This document shows positions 20,540 to 31,533 of a DNA stretch of 64,000 nt, piece by piece. Numbering within the stretch: position 1 is the first letter of the stretch; each line of letters starts with the position of its first letter. Position numbers and translations under genes: made by a program. Source of the stretch: Aromatoleum toluclasticum ATCC 700605 (GTDB taxonomy: Bacteria > Pseudomonadota > Gammaproteobacteria > Burkholderiales > Rhodocyclaceae); assembly GCF_000378245.1 (NCBI RefSeq), contig NZ_KB899501.1:1-64000 (forward strand), read 5' to 3'. Under the pieces are notes generated by a model. The model was not told where the DNA came from, searched no databases, and saw nothing but the letters and a program-made list of their open reading frames with translations.

Positions 20540-20634
20540 GTAGGGCGGGAGGAGCCGAAGGCGTATCCCGCCAATCCAGCCGTTGCGGCATCGTGATCGC
20601 CGCGTGGCGGGATGCGCTTCGTTCCTCCCGCTCT
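20540..20634. repeat. BIME-like pair of inverted REP units, copy B
   Basis: The first unit (20540-20573, begins GTAGGGCGGGAGGAGCCGA) is identical over 34 bases to 25079-25112. The second unit (20605-20634, begins TGGCGGGATGCGCTTC) is its diverged inverted partner. Each forms a GGCGGGA/TCCCGC hairpin. The pair sits between the carboxylase alpha gene and the acyl-CoA ligase and could stabilise transcript ends. Confidence 0.8.
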
Positions 20635-20683
20635 GCACATCGCCACAAAAAATATCCAGACCGCGGAAATTGGAGAGAGACAC

Positions 20684-22372
20684 ATGACCCAGTTGAGCTA
20701 CGTCCACGGCGCGTCCGAAAAGCGCCTGATCGGCCAGACCATCGGCCGCTTCTTCGACGAGGCCTGCGCCCGCCACGCCGCGCGCGAAGCCCTCGTCGTG
20801 CGCCACCAGAACGTGCGCCTCACCTATGCGGCGCTCAAGCTGCGCGTCGATGCCCTCGCGTGCAGCCTGATGCGCCTCGGCCTCAAGCGCGGCGAGCGCG
20901 TCGGCATCTGGTCGCAGAACAATGTGGAATGGGCGCTGACCCAGTTCGCGACCGCCAAGGCCGGCCTCGTGCTCGTGAACATCAACCCGGCCTACCGCCG
21001 CGCCGAGCTCGAATACGCGCTGAACAAGGTCGGTTGCCGCGCGCTGGTGATGTCGCCCGCCTTCAAGACCAGCAACTACCTCGAAATGCTCGGCGACCTC
21101 GCGCCCGAACTCGCGCAGTCCGAAGCGGGCAAGCTCAAGGCGGCAAAACTGCCTTCCCTCGAATTCGTCATCCGCATGGGCGTCGACAAGACCCACGGCA
21201 TGCTGAACTTCGACGAGCTGCTGCATGCGCCGACCGGGGACGAACTCGACGCGCTCGAAACCCTCGGCGACGAACTGCAGTTCGACGACCCGATCAACAT
21301 CCAGTTCACCTCCGGCACCACCGGCCAGCCCAAGGGCGCGACGCTGTCGCACCACAACATCCTCAACAACGGCTTCTTCGTCGGCGAAGCGATCCGCCTC
21401 GTCGAAGGCGACCGCCTGTGCATCCCGGTGCCGCTGTATCACTGCTTCGGCATGGTGATGGGCAACCTCGGCTGCCTCACGCACGGCGCGACGATGATCT
21501 ATCCGGCCGAAGCCTTCGAACCGCTCGCGGTGCTCGAAACCCTGGCCGAAGAACGCTGCACCGCGAGCTACGGCGTGCCGACAATGTTCATCGCGATGCT
21601 CGACCACCCGCGCTTCGCCGACTTCGATCTCTCGCGCCTGCGCACCGGCATCATGGCCGGCAGCCCGTGCCCGATCGAAGTGATGAAGCGCGTCATCGAC
21701 AAGATGAACATGCGCGAAGTCACGATCGCCTACGGCATGACCGAGACCTCGCCGGTCAGCTTCCAGAGCGGCACCGACGACCCGCTCGATCGCCGCGTGT
21801 CCACCGTCGGCCGCGTGCAGCCGCATCTCGAAGTGAAGATCGTCGACAACGAAGGCCGCATCGTCCCGCGCGGCACGCCGGGGGAGCTGTGCACGCGCGG
21901 CTACTCGGTGATGCTCGGCTACTGGGAAGACGAAGCGAAGACGCGCGAGGCGATCGACGCCGGCGGCTGGATGCATACCGGCGACCTCGCGACGATCGAC
22001 GACGAGGGCTTCTGCAACATCGTCGGCCGCATCAAGGACATGGTGATCCGCGGCGGCGAGAACCTCTACCCGCGCGAGATCGAGGAATTCCTCTACCGCC
22101 ATCCCAAAATTCTCGACGTGCAGGTCGTCGGCGTGCCCGACCAGAAATACGGCGAGGAACTGTGCGCCTGGGTCATCGTCCGCGAAGGTCAGACGCTTAC
22201 CGAAGCAGAAGTGCGCGACTTCTGCCAGGGCCAGATCGCGCACTACAAGGTGCCGCGCTACATCCGCTTCGTCGACAGCTTCCCGATGACCGTGACCGGC
22301 AAGATCCAGAAATTCCAGATCCGCGAGAAGATGAAGCAGGAGCTGGGGCTGGCCGAAGCGAAGACCGCCTGA
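20684..22372 (+). CDS. AMP-forming acyl-CoA synthetase
   Basis: This 562-residue member of the adenylate-forming family activates a carboxylic acid to its CoA thioester. The P-loop-like motif [15 protein letters not shown], the YGMTETSP motif, [12 protein letters not shown] and the C-terminal catalytic Lys in [14 protein letters not shown] are all intact. The sequence is close in style to medium/long-chain acyl-CoA synthetases. In this operon a branched short-chain acid such as isovalerate would make sense, but the substrate is inferred only from context. The ATG at 20684 with GGAGAGA upstream is the start. A GST gene follows after 16 bases. Confidence 0.92.
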   Translation: MTQLSYVHGASEKRLIGQTIGRFFDEACARHAAREALVVRHQNVRLTYAALKLRVDALACSLMRLGLKRGERVGIWSQNNVEWALTQFATAKAGLVLVNINPAYRRAELEYALNKVGCRALVMSPAFKTSNYLEMLGDLAPELAQSEAGKLKAAKLPSLEFVIRMGVDKTHGMLNFDELLHAPTGDELDALETLGDELQFDDPINIQFTSGTTGQPKGATLSHHNILNNGFFVGEAIRLVEGDRLCIPVPLYHCFGMVMGNLGCLTHGATMIYPAEAFEPLAVLETLAEERCTASYGVPTMFIAMLDHPRFADFDLSRLRTGIMAGSPCPIEVMKRVIDKMNMREVTIAYGMTETSPVSFQSGTDDPLDRRVSTVGRVQPHLEVKIVDNEGRIVPRGTPGELCTRGYSVMLGYWEDEAKTREAIDAGGWMHTGDLATIDDEGFCNIVGRIKDMVIRGGENLYPREIEEFLYRHPKILDVQVVGVPDQKYGEELCAWVIVREGQTLTEAEVRDFCQGQIAHYKVPRYIRFVDSFPMTVTGKIQKFQIREKMKQELGLAEAKTA

Positions 22373-22388
22373 ACGAAGCGGAGAGCCC

Positions 22389-23063
22389 ATGATCACCCTG
22401 TACCACTGCGTCAACGCGCGCTCGTTCCGGCCGCTGTGGATGCTTGAGGAGCTTGGCCTGCCCTACGAGTTGAAGGTGCTGCCGTTTCCGCCGCGCCGCG
22501 ACGCCGAACCCTACCTCGAAGTCAATCCGCTCGGCACGATCCCGGCGTTCTTCGACGGCGTGACGCGCATGACCGAGTCGGCGGCGATCTGCCACTACCT
22601 CGCAGCCCGACACTCGCCTCGCACGCTGAACGTCGAGACCGACGAGCCGGACTTCGGTCCCTACCTCAACTTCCTGCATTTCGGCGAGGCCACGCTGACC
22701 TTCCCGCAGACGCTGGTGCTGCGCTATTCGCGCTTCGAACCGCAGGAGCGCCGCCAGCCGCAGATCGTCGAGGACTACACGCGCTGGTTCCTGTCGCGCC
22801 TGCGCACGCTCGAACCGCTGCTGGAAAGGCAGGAGTTCCTGTGTGCCGGGCGCTTCACCGCCGCCGACATCTCCGTCGGCTATGCATTGCTGCTCGCCGA
22901 CGACATCGGACTCAGGGACCGCTTCAAGCCCGCGGTGCTGGCCTACTGGCAGCGCCTGCAGGCGCGCGAAGCCTATCGCCGGGCGTTGGCCGCGCAAGAG
23001 CGCGCCGCCGCGGAGCAGGGTGTGCCGACGCACTCGGTCGCGCAGGCGACCGGCCCGTTCTGA
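22389..23063 (+). CDS. Glutathione S-transferase family protein
   Basis: The 224-residue protein has an N-terminal thioredoxin-fold GST domain (residues 1-78) with [12 protein letters not shown] as the cis-Pro region and [12 protein letters not shown] as the glutathione-binding Glu-Ser. The helical C-terminal domain contains [21 protein letters not shown]. It lies 16 bases after the acyl-CoA synthetase and 19 bases before acetoacetyl-CoA synthetase, so it is in the same operon. It may detoxify or modify a CoA-pathway intermediate; the substrate is unknown. The start Met with [11 protein letters not shown] is typical for the family. Confidence 0.9.
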   Translation: MITLYHCVNARSFRPLWMLEELGLPYELKVLPFPPRRDAEPYLEVNPLGTIPAFFDGVTRMTESAAICHYLAARHSPRTLNVETDEPDFGPYLNFLHFGEATLTFPQTLVLRYSRFEPQERRQPQIVEDYTRWFLSRLRTLEPLLERQEFLCAGRFTAADISVGYALLLADDIGLRDRFKPAVLAYWQRLQAREAYRRALAAQERAAAEQGVPTHSVAQATGPF

Positions 23064-23082
23064 ACGAGGAGACACCGGAAAC

Positions 23083-25071
<1,989 letters not shown>

Positions 25072-25078
25072 TCCGGCG

Positions 25079-25174
25079 GTAGGGCGGGAGGAGCCGAAGG
25101 CGTATCCCGCCATGTGCCGCCCGCGCGAATTCCCGCGTCGGGATTGGCGGGATTCGCTGCGCTGCTCCCGCCCA
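25079..25174. repeat. BIME-like pair of inverted REP units, copy C
   Basis: The first unit (25079-25112) is identical over 34 bases to 20540-20573. The second unit (25145-25174) shares 29 identical bases with 14433-14461. The two units are inverted relative to each other and each forms a GGCGGGA/TCCCGCC hairpin. The element fills the gap between the convergent acetoacetyl-CoA synthetase and guanine deaminase genes. Confidence 0.85.
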
Positions 25175-25188
25175 GCGAAACCCTCATC

Positions 25189-26481
25189 TCAAGGCCGGCG
25201 CCAGGCCGGCTCGCCCATCACCCAGGTTTCGGCGACGGCCCGGTCGTCGCCCAGCATCATCAGCACGAAGAGCCGCTCGGCGAGCGTCCCGCACGCAGCC
25301 GAACGCCGCGCGAGCAGCGGCGTTGCGGCGGGATCGAGTACGACGAAATCCGCCTCGCGCCCGGGCAGGAAGTTGCCGATGCGATCGTCCAGATACAGGC
25401 TGCGCGCTCCGCCCTGCGTCGCGAGGTAGAAGGCCCGCTCTGCCGACAAGGACTGCCCGTTCATCTGCAGCACCTTGTACGCCTCGGCGAGCGTCTGCAG
25501 CATCGAAAAGCTCGTCCCCGCACCCACGTCGGTGCCGATGCCCACACGCACCCCCGCGGCGTCAGCCAGTGCGAGGTCGAACAGTCCCGATCCCAGGAAC
25601 AGGTTCGAGGTCGGGCAGAAGCTCATCGCCGCGCCGGTTGCCGCCATGCGCCCGCGGTCAGTGTCGTCCAGCCACACGCAGTGCGCGAACACGCTGCGCG
25701 GGCCGAGCTGCCCGAAGCGTTCATAGACATCCAGATAGCTGCGCGCCTCGGGGTAGAGTTCGCGGATCCACGCGACCTCGGCGCGGTTCTCGGCGAGATG
25801 GGTCTGAAGATGGACCCCCGGATGTTCGGCGAACAAGCGCCCCGCGAGCTGCATCTGCTGCGGTGTCGAGGTCGCCGCGAAGCGCGGCGTGATCGCGTAC
25901 AGCAGCCGCCCGCGTCCGTGCCAGCGCTCGATCAGCGCCCTTGATGCGACGTATCCGTCCTCGCAGCTTTCGCACAGGAGGTCCGGGCAGTTGCGGTCCA
26001 TCAGCACCTTGCCCGCGATCACCCGCATGCGCCGCTGCAGTGCTGCCGCGAACAGGGCGTCGGCCGAGACCCGGTGCACGGTGGGAAAGACGGCGGCCGT
26101 CGTCGTCCCGTTCCTCAGCAGTTCGTCGCAGAAGAAGCCGGCGACCGCCGCCGCATGGTCCGGGTCGGCAAAGCGCCGTTCGGCCGGCCAGGTGTAGCGT
26201 TCGAGCCATTCGAGCAGCTGCCCGCCGGGGCTCGCGATGATGTCGATCTGCGCGAAGTGGATGTGCGTGTCGACGAAGCCCGGCACGATCATCCGTCCGC
26301 GCCTGTCCTCGATGCGCGCGTCAGCGGGCAGCTTCGCGAGCAGGGCATCCGCCGGCCCGACTTCCGCGACCAGCCCGTCGCGCACGATCAGCAATCCGTC
26401 CGCGAAATGCCGCAGCGCATCCGTCCCCGCAACGGCCGGATCGCCGGTGAAGTGCAGGATCTCGCCGCGGACCGCACGCAT
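25189..26481 (-). CDS. guaD: Guanine deaminase
   Basis: Guanine deaminase hydrolyses guanine to xanthine and ammonia. The 430-residue amidohydrolase carries zinc-site residues in VDTHIHFAQ, LQTHLAEN, VFAHCVWLDD and GIGTDVGAG. It also shows the family blocks FPTVHRVSADALFAAA, GKVLMDRNCPD and CPTSNLFLGSG. The ATG at 26481 is chosen because GAGG precedes it by eight bases; a GTG six bases earlier is possible. It begins about ten bases after the stop of the upstream Nudix gene, so the two probably form an operon, although their functional link is unclear. Confidence 0.94.
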   Translation of the reverse strand: MRAVRGEILHFTGDPAVAGTDALRHFADGLLIVRDGLVAEVGPADALLAKLPADARIEDRRGRMIVPGFVDTHIHFAQIDIIASPGGQLLEWLERYTWPAERRFADPDHAAAVAGFFCDELLRNGTTTAAVFPTVHRVSADALFAAALQRRMRVIAGKVLMDRNCPDLLCESCEDGYVASRALIERWHGRGRLLYAITPRFAATSTPQQMQLAGRLFAEHPGVHLQTHLAENRAEVAWIRELYPEARSYLDVYERFGQLGPRSVFAHCVWLDDTDRGRMAATGAAMSFCPTSNLFLGSGLFDLALADAAGVRVGIGTDVGAGTSFSMLQTLAEAYKVLQMNGQSLSAERAFYLATQGGARSLYLDDRIGNFLPGREADFVVLDPAATPLLARRSAACGTLAERLFVLMMLGDDRAVAETWVMGEPAWRRP

Positions 26482-26491
26482 CGTCACATCC

Positions 26492-27043
26492 TCAGGGAAT
26501 CGTCGCCATCGGCGGCAATGCGATGCTCGTGTTGTGCGTGCCGAAGCTGCCCCGGCGCCGGTCCTCGAAGTAATGGCGCAGCGTCAGCGAGATCGTGCGG
26601 AAGGCGATGTCGTCCCAGGGGATGTCCTTCTCCTCGAACAGCGCCACCTCCAGCGATTCCTCGCCCGGGCCGAAATCGAGGTCCAGCAGGCGCGAGCGAT
26701 ACACGATATGCACCTGGTTGATGTGCGGCACGCTGATCAGCGTGAAGAGATCGCCCACCTCGATGCGCGCGCACGCCTCCTCCAGCGTCTCGCGCGCAGC
26801 CGCCTCGGCCGTGCTTTCCGCGTTCTCCATGAAGCCCGCCGGCAGCGTCCAGTAGCCGTGGCGCGGTTCGATCGCGCGGCGGCACAGCAGGATGTGTTCG
26901 CCCCATTCGGGGATCGCGCCGACGACGATCTTGGGATTCTGGTAATGGATCGTCCCGCAGCTCGCGCACACGTGGCGCGGCAGGGTGTCGCCGGGCGGGA
27001 TGCGCAGCGTGACGCTTGCGCCGCAATCTGAGCAGTATTTCAT
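26492..27043 (-). CDS. Nudix hydrolase with N-terminal zinc ribbon
   Basis: The 183-residue protein begins with a four-Cys zinc ribbon (CSDCG and CASCG, residues about 4-30). A Nudix domain follows with the box GFMENAESTAEAAARETLEE, in which the catalytic REx2EE Glu residues are intact. The usual Gly after EE is replaced (EEACA). The arrangement resembles ADP-ribose/NADH-pyrophosphatase-like Nudix proteins. The substrate cannot be read from sequence. It is the first gene of a probable two-gene unit with guanine deaminase. Confidence 0.9.
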   Translation of the reverse strand: MKYCSDCGASVTLRIPPGDTLPRHVCASCGTIHYQNPKIVVGAIPEWGEHILLCRRAIEPRHGYWTLPAGFMENAESTAEAAARETLEEACARIEVGDLFTLISVPHINQVHIVYRSRLLDLDFGPGEESLEVALFEEKDIPWDDIAFRTISLTLRHYFEDRRRGSFGTHNTSIALPPMATIP

Positions 27044-27233
27044 CGTGTTCGCCGAGCTGTTCGTTCGGATAAATTCTAGCGCCTAAACAGCCCCCGAGAC
27101 CGCCCGGCGACGCTTGGCCGATCGTCCCTCGTGACAGCCGGTCGGCCGGCACGGTACAGTTAGCCCGACCCGAACGCCGTCCTTGGCGCACCTGCGCCGC
27201 GGCGACACTCCTCCCACCCGCATACCGCCGCCG

Positions 27234-29267
27234 ATGTCCCCCCCGTTGGATTCGACCCGTTTCGAACAGATTCGCGCTTCCGGCGATCTCCCGTCGCCGA
27301 AGGGAATCGCGCTCGCGGTGATCCGCCTGACGCGCCAGCAGGACGTGTCGACCGCCGAACTCGCGCGGGTGATCGGTGCCGACCCCGCCTTCGTCGGCCG
27401 GCTCATCAAGGCGGCCAACGGCCTCGTCGCCTTCAGCCGCCGCCCGGTCGCCTCGGTGCACGAGGCGCTCATGGTCCTCGGCCTGCCCGCCGTGCGGACC
27501 ATGGTGCTGGGTTTCTCGCTGCTGTCGCATTACCGGCGCGGGGCCTGTCAGGCCTTCGACTACAACCGCTTCTGGAGTATTTCACTCGCCCGCGCGCTCG
27601 CGGCCCAGGTCTTCGCCGAACGCACCCGCGCCGCGCCGGCGGACGAGCTATTCGCCGTCGGCTTGCTCGGTAGCGTCGGCGAGCTCGCTCTCGCAACGCT
27701 CTATCCTGCCGATTACGCGGCCGTGCTCGAAGGGGCAAGCAAGACCGGCGCTGCGCCGCTGCTCGAACTGGAACGGGTGCAGTTCGCAATGGACCATCGC
27801 GAGCTGACCGGCGCGATGCTCGAAGACTGGGGGCTGCCGCGGATCTTCATCGATGCCGTCGCGCACGCCCGCGATCCGGAAGAGAGCCATCTTGCCGATG
27901 GATCGCGGGCGCGCCGGGTGCTTCAGGTCCTCGTCGCGGCGCGTTGCGTGGCCGAAATCTGCGTTTCCGACGATAACACTGCACGGAGCGCGCTTGCGGT
28001 CACGCTTTTCGCGGAAGGCGCGCGCCTGGGCATGGAGCGCGAGTGCATCGTTGCGGATTGCGAGCGCATTGCCGCCCTGTGGGCGGAATGGGGCCGCATG
28101 CTCCAGCTCGAACAGCCCGGCGCCCCGTGCTTTGGCGACCTGGTCGAGGCCGGTCCCGTGACCGCAGCGACGGGAAGGGCGCCTGCCGCGTCACCCGCCC
28201 GCGCCCGGAGCCCGGGCCGGTTGCCCGCGACGCCCGAGATCACAGAGGCTACCGGGACCACCTCGGGCGAGCCGGTTGCGCCCGTCCAGCGTGCGCTGAT
28301 CGTCGACGACGAGGCGCGCACCCGCGCCGGCCTGCGCGCCGTGCTCGAGCAGGCGCACTACGAAGTGCACGAGGCGGGCGACGGCCGCGAGGGCATGGAG
28401 CTCGCCCTCGAACTGCAACCGCAGATCATGATCCTCGACTGGAACCTGCCCGAACTCGACGGTCCGGACCTCGTCCGCTCGCTGCGCCAGACGCGCATCG
28501 GTCAGGCGATCTACATGATCCTGCTCACGCACAGCGACGACGACGAACACCTCGTCGCAGCCTTCGAGGCCGGCGCAGATGACTTCATCGCCAAGCCCTT
28601 GCGTCCGCGCGTGCTCGGCGCGCGCCTCAGGGCCGGCCAGCGCGTCGTGCGCCTGCAGCAGGAGGTCGAGCGCGAGCACGAGGAAATCCGTCATTTCGCG
28701 TCGCAGCTGGCCGTCACCAACCGCCGCCTGCACGAGGCGGCCCTCACCGATGCGCTGACCGGCTTCCCCAATCGCCGCTACGCCATCGACCGCGTCCAGC
28801 AGGAATGGTCGGCCGCGCAGCGCTGGGGGCGCCCCGTGTCGTGCATGATCATCGACCTCGACAACTTCAAGCAGATCAACGACACCTTTGGTCACGATGT
28901 CGGCGACGAGGTCCTGCGCAGCGCGGCCGACGCGCTGCGCGGTGCACTGCGCGGCCAGGATGTCGTCTGCCGCACGGGCGGCGACGAGTTCCTCGCGATC
29001 TGCCCGGAAACGGATCTCGACCACGCGCTGAGCTGCGCCGAGCGGCTGCGCACCGCACTCGACAGCCTTTCGCTGCAGGCCGGCGACGCGCGTGTGGCGA
29101 TCAGTGCCAGCATCGGCGTCGCGATGCGCGAACACTGGATGCCCGACGTCGATGCGCTGATCAAACAGGCCGACCTGGGCGCCTATCTCGCCAAACAGAA
29201 GGGGCGCAACCGTGTTGCGACGGTCCAGAAAACCGACGAGTCGAGCGGCGTCGACACTGTCGCCTGA
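27234..29267 (+). CDS. HDOD-receiver-GGDEF signalling protein (probable diguanylate cyclase)
   Basis: The protein of about 677 residues combines three modules. An HDOD domain (residues about 15-220, containing SPKGIALAVIRL and VHEALMVLGLPAVRTMVL) comes first. A CheY-like receiver (about 353-465) has Asp402 in LDWNLPELDG as phosphoacceptor and Lys at FIAKPL. A C-terminal GGDEF domain has intact GGDEF at 582-586 and an RxxD inhibitory site (RGQD, 573-576). It should make cyclic di-GMP under phosphorylation control. A 60-residue Ala/Pro-rich linker joins HDOD and receiver. No strong ribosome binding site marks the start; a TTG at 27183 is an alternative. It lies just before flhDC. Confidence 0.88.
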   Translation: MSPPLDSTRFEQIRASGDLPSPKGIALAVIRLTRQQDVSTAELARVIGADPAFVGRLIKAANGLVAFSRRPVASVHEALMVLGLPAVRTMVLGFSLLSHYRRGACQAFDYNRFWSISLARALAAQVFAERTRAAPADELFAVGLLGSVGELALATLYPADYAAVLEGASKTGAAPLLELERVQFAMDHRELTGAMLEDWGLPRIFIDAVAHARDPEESHLADGSRARRVLQVLVAARCVAEICVSDDNTARSALAVTLFAEGARLGMERECIVADCERIAALWAEWGRMLQLEQPGAPCFGDLVEAGPVTAATGRAPAASPARARSPGRLPATPEITEATGTTSGEPVAPVQRALIVDDEARTRAGLRAVLEQAHYEVHEAGDGREGMELALELQPQIMILDWNLPELDGPDLVRSLRQTRIGQAIYMILLTHSDDDEHLVAAFEAGADDFIAKPLRPRVLGARLRAGQRVVRLQQEVEREHEEIRHFASQLAVTNRRLHEAALTDALTGFPNRRYAIDRVQQEWSAAQRWGRPVSCMIIDLDNFKQINDTFGHDVGDEVLRSAADALRGALRGQDVVCRTGGDEFLAICPETDLDHALSCAERLRTALDSLSLQAGDARVAISASIGVAMREHWMPDVDALIKQADLGAYLAKQKGRNRVATVQKTDESSGVDTVA

Positions 29268-29427
29268 AGAACTTCGGTCTTCTCGTATTTCCCTTTCAAT
29301 ACAGCCTGTTGGATGTATTGCGGATATTGCCTGTGGCTTATCCGCAACATGCCATCAGGGGTATTTTCTTGCAATTGCTCACAATTCACTTTAACTTTAC
29401 CGCGCTTGTCCCTGAAAGGGAGCGGAA

Positions 29428-29742
29428 ATGAAACGTCCTGATTTTCAGGCGGAAATCAAGGAACTGAACCTCGCGTACCTGATGCTGGCCCAGCAGATGC
29501 TGCGCAGCGATCGGGAGACCGCGATGTTCCGCCTGGGTATCGACAAGGACATCGCCGATCTCGTCGAGGGACTTTCGAGCGCGAAGCTGGTCAAGATGGC
29601 CAGCAGCCAGATGCTGCTGTTCCGCTTCGACGATGCAATGCTCGCCGGGTTGCTCGCGGGCAAGGGCCGCGACGAGACGAGTTCCAGCCTGCATGCGGCG
29701 ATCCTTGCCGCGGGCAAGCCGGTGAAGCGGCTGGCGGGATAG
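29428..29742 (+). CDS. flhD: Flagellar transcriptional activator FlhD
   Basis: FlhD is one half of the FlhD4C2 master activator of flagellar genes. The 104-residue protein matches the family in length and in the helical core ELNLAYLMLAQQMLRSDRET and FRLGIDKDIADLVEGLSSAK. The ATG at 29428 follows AAGGGAGCGGA. It is 112 bases before flhC on the same strand. The 160-base gap upstream should hold its promoter, but I cannot define boxes with confidence. Confidence 0.95.
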   Translation: MKRPDFQAEIKELNLAYLMLAQQMLRSDRETAMFRLGIDKDIADLVEGLSSAKLVKMASSQMLLFRFDDAMLAGLLAGKGRDETSSSLHAAILAAGKPVKRLAG

Positions 29743-29854
29743 GCGCCGGCACGGCGCTGCGGGAGGTGCAGGGCGCAAGGGCGGGCAGGGGATGCCGCCG
29801 GCCACTGCAGGATCGCGGCGGAGCGCCCCCGGGTGGGGCGGCAAGGAGAGAACG

Positions 29855-30457
29855 ATGAAGAACAAGAGCATCATCGAAGAGGCAGAGGACATCCAGCGCG
29901 CAGCCGAAATGGTCCGCCTCGGTGCCCGCATGCAGATGCTGGAAGCCGAAACCAGGCTCAGTCGCGAGCGTCTCCTCAAGATCTACAAGGAAATCCGCGG
30001 CATGTCGCCCCCGAAGGGCATGCTGCCGTTTTCCACCGACTGGTTCATGACCTGGCAGCCGAACGTGCATGCCTCGCTGTTCATGAACTTTTTCAGGTTC
30101 TTCCAGGAAAGCACCGGCCTCAAGGGGCTGGACGCGATCCTGAAGGCCTATCACCTGTACCTCGACCACATCGAGGCCGAAGTGATCGAGCCGGCGCTGA
30201 GCCTCACCCGCGCCTGGACGCTGGTGCGCTTCTTCGATGCCGACCTGCTGCAGATGACCTCGTGCACGAGCTGCGGCGGCCACTTCGTCGCGCACGCCTA
30301 CGACCCGACGCACGAATTCGTATGCGGCCTGTGCAACATGCCTTCGCGCGCCGGCAAGACCAAGCGCGCTGCCGAGGCCGCGCGGGCGACGGGCACCAAG
30401 CGCGCCACGGCCTCCAGGCGCGTCGCCAAGACCAAGGCGCTCGCCACGGCCGGTTGA
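29855..30457 (+). CDS. flhC: Flagellar transcriptional activator FlhC
   Basis: FlhC partners FlhD in activating class II flagellar promoters. The 200-residue protein contains the expected four zinc-binding Cys in SCTSCGGHFV and VCGLCNMP, and the LGARMQMLEAETRLSRERLL N-terminal helix. The C-terminal 35 residues are Lys/Arg/Ala-rich (KTKRAAEAARATGTKRA), an extension typical of betaproteobacterial FlhC and probably contacting DNA. AAGGAGAG precedes the start at 29855. A Rho-independent terminator follows, separating flhDC from motAB. Confidence 0.96.
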   Translation: MKNKSIIEEAEDIQRAAEMVRLGARMQMLEAETRLSRERLLKIYKEIRGMSPPKGMLPFSTDWFMTWQPNVHASLFMNFFRFFQESTGLKGLDAILKAYHLYLDHIEAEVIEPALSLTRAWTLVRFFDADLLQMTSCTSCGGHFVAHAYDPTHEFVCGLCNMPSRAGKTKRAAEAARATGTKRATASRRVAKTKALATAG

Positions 30458-30482
30458 ACGGCGGAATTCCGTCCGCGCAAGG

Positions 30483-30508
30483 GGCCGCCGCACTGCCGGC
30501 GGCCTTTT
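30483..30508 (+). terminator. flhDC terminator
   Basis: GGCCGCCG (30483-30490) pairs with CGGCGGCC (30497-30504) around a 6-base loop and is followed by TTTT. It lies 26 bases after the flhC stop codon and just upstream of the FliA-like motA promoter. Confidence 0.8.
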
Positions 30509-30519
30509 CATTTCCGGGT

Positions 30520-30546
30520 TCAAGTTTGCACGCCGAGTGACGTTAG
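30520..30546 (+). promoter_or_regulatory. FliA (sigma-28)-like promoter of motAB-cheRB
   Basis: TCAAGTTT (30520-30527) and GACGTTAG (30539-30546) are separated by exactly 11 bases, the spacing of the sigma-28 consensus TAAAGTTT-N11-GCCGATAA (7 of 8 and 5 of 8 matches). The same arrangement occurs upstream of cheV, and both -10 elements end about 65 bases before the start codon. Confidence 0.65.
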
Positions 30547-30612
30547 AATCGCAATAAATCTTCCGGCGTGCGGTGGCGTTGCCGCGCGTGTCGAATCGAC
30601 GGGGGCTTCCCG

Positions 30613-31467
30613 GTGTTCCTCATCATTGGTTATCTGATCATCCTCGCAGCATCAGTCGGCACCTACTCCGTCCATGGCAGTCTCATGGCGCTGTGGATGC
30701 CGATGGAATATCTCGCCATCGTCGGCCTGATGATAGGCGGCTTCGTCGGCAGTAACGGACCCAAGGCGTTCAGGGCGACGATGACGGCCATTCCCGGCCT
30801 GTTCAAGGGCTCGCCCTACACCAAGGCCATGTATCTGGACTTGCTCGGCCTGCTGTACGAGGTGCTTGCGAAGGTGCGCAAGGAAGGCCTGATGTCGATC
30901 GAGAACGACGTCGACAATCCCGAGTCGAGCCCGATCTTCACCAAGTACCCCACGATCATGGCCCACCACCATGCGGTCGAGTTTCTCACCGACTACCTGC
31001 GCATGATGGTCGGCGGCAACCTGAATGCCTTCGAGATCGAAGGCCTGATGGACAAGGAAATCGAGACGCACCACCAGGAAACCCATATCGCACCGCATGT
31101 CGTGGCCAAGCTCGGCGATGCGCTGCCGGCCTTCGGTATCGTCGTCGCAGTGATGGGCGTCGTGAACGTGATGGGCTCGGTGGGCCAGCCGCCGGCCGTG
31201 CTCGGCAAGATGATCGGCGGCGCGCTGGTCGGCACCTTCCTCGGTATCCTGCTTTCATACGGATTCGTGCAGCCGATCGCGAGCCAGCTCGAACAGCGCG
31301 TGGAGGAAAGCGGCAAGATATTCGAATGCATCAAGCTGGTCCTGCTCGCCAGCATGAACGGCTATGCCCCGCAGGTCGCCGTGGAGTTCGGACGCAAGGC
31401 GCTGTACTCGAGCGAGCGTCCGACCTTCACCGAGCTCGAGCAGGACATCAAGAGCCGCAAGGGGTGA
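30613..31467 (+). CDS. motA: Flagellar stator protein MotA
   Basis: MotA forms the proton-conducting stator with MotB in the inner membrane. The 284-residue protein has four hydrophobic segments: LIIGYLIILAASVGTYSVHG at the N terminus, MEYLAIVGLMIGGFVG, and two after residue 165 (LPAFGIVVAVMGVVNVMG and IGGALVGTFLGILLSYGFV). The long cytosolic loop in between carries the torque-generating charged region (KVRKEGLMSIENDVDNPESS). GTG at 30613 is taken as start because homologues begin at the equivalent hydrophobic stretch; the ribosome binding site is weak. motB follows after 66 bases. Confidence 0.95.
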   Translation: MFLIIGYLIILAASVGTYSVHGSLMALWMPMEYLAIVGLMIGGFVGSNGPKAFRATMTAIPGLFKGSPYTKAMYLDLLGLLYEVLAKVRKEGLMSIENDVDNPESSPIFTKYPTIMAHHHAVEFLTDYLRMMVGGNLNAFEIEGLMDKEIETHHQETHIAPHVVAKLGDALPAFGIVVAVMGVVNVMGSVGQPPAVLGKMIGGALVGTFLGILLSYGFVQPIASQLEQRVEESGKIFECIKLVLLASMNGYAPQVAVEFGRKALYSSERPTFTELEQDIKSRKG

Positions 31468-31533
31468 GGCCGCGATGACCACCGTCGCCCTGCGAACGCT
31501 CGACGCTGACTACCGCCGCGGCAAGGGGCGGCC

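Noticed and set aside
18430-20685. 751-codon minus-strand frame opposite the carboxylase alpha subunit
   Set aside because: It is a shadow of the real gene. It would translate the reverse of the biotin carboxylase and shows no domain of its own.
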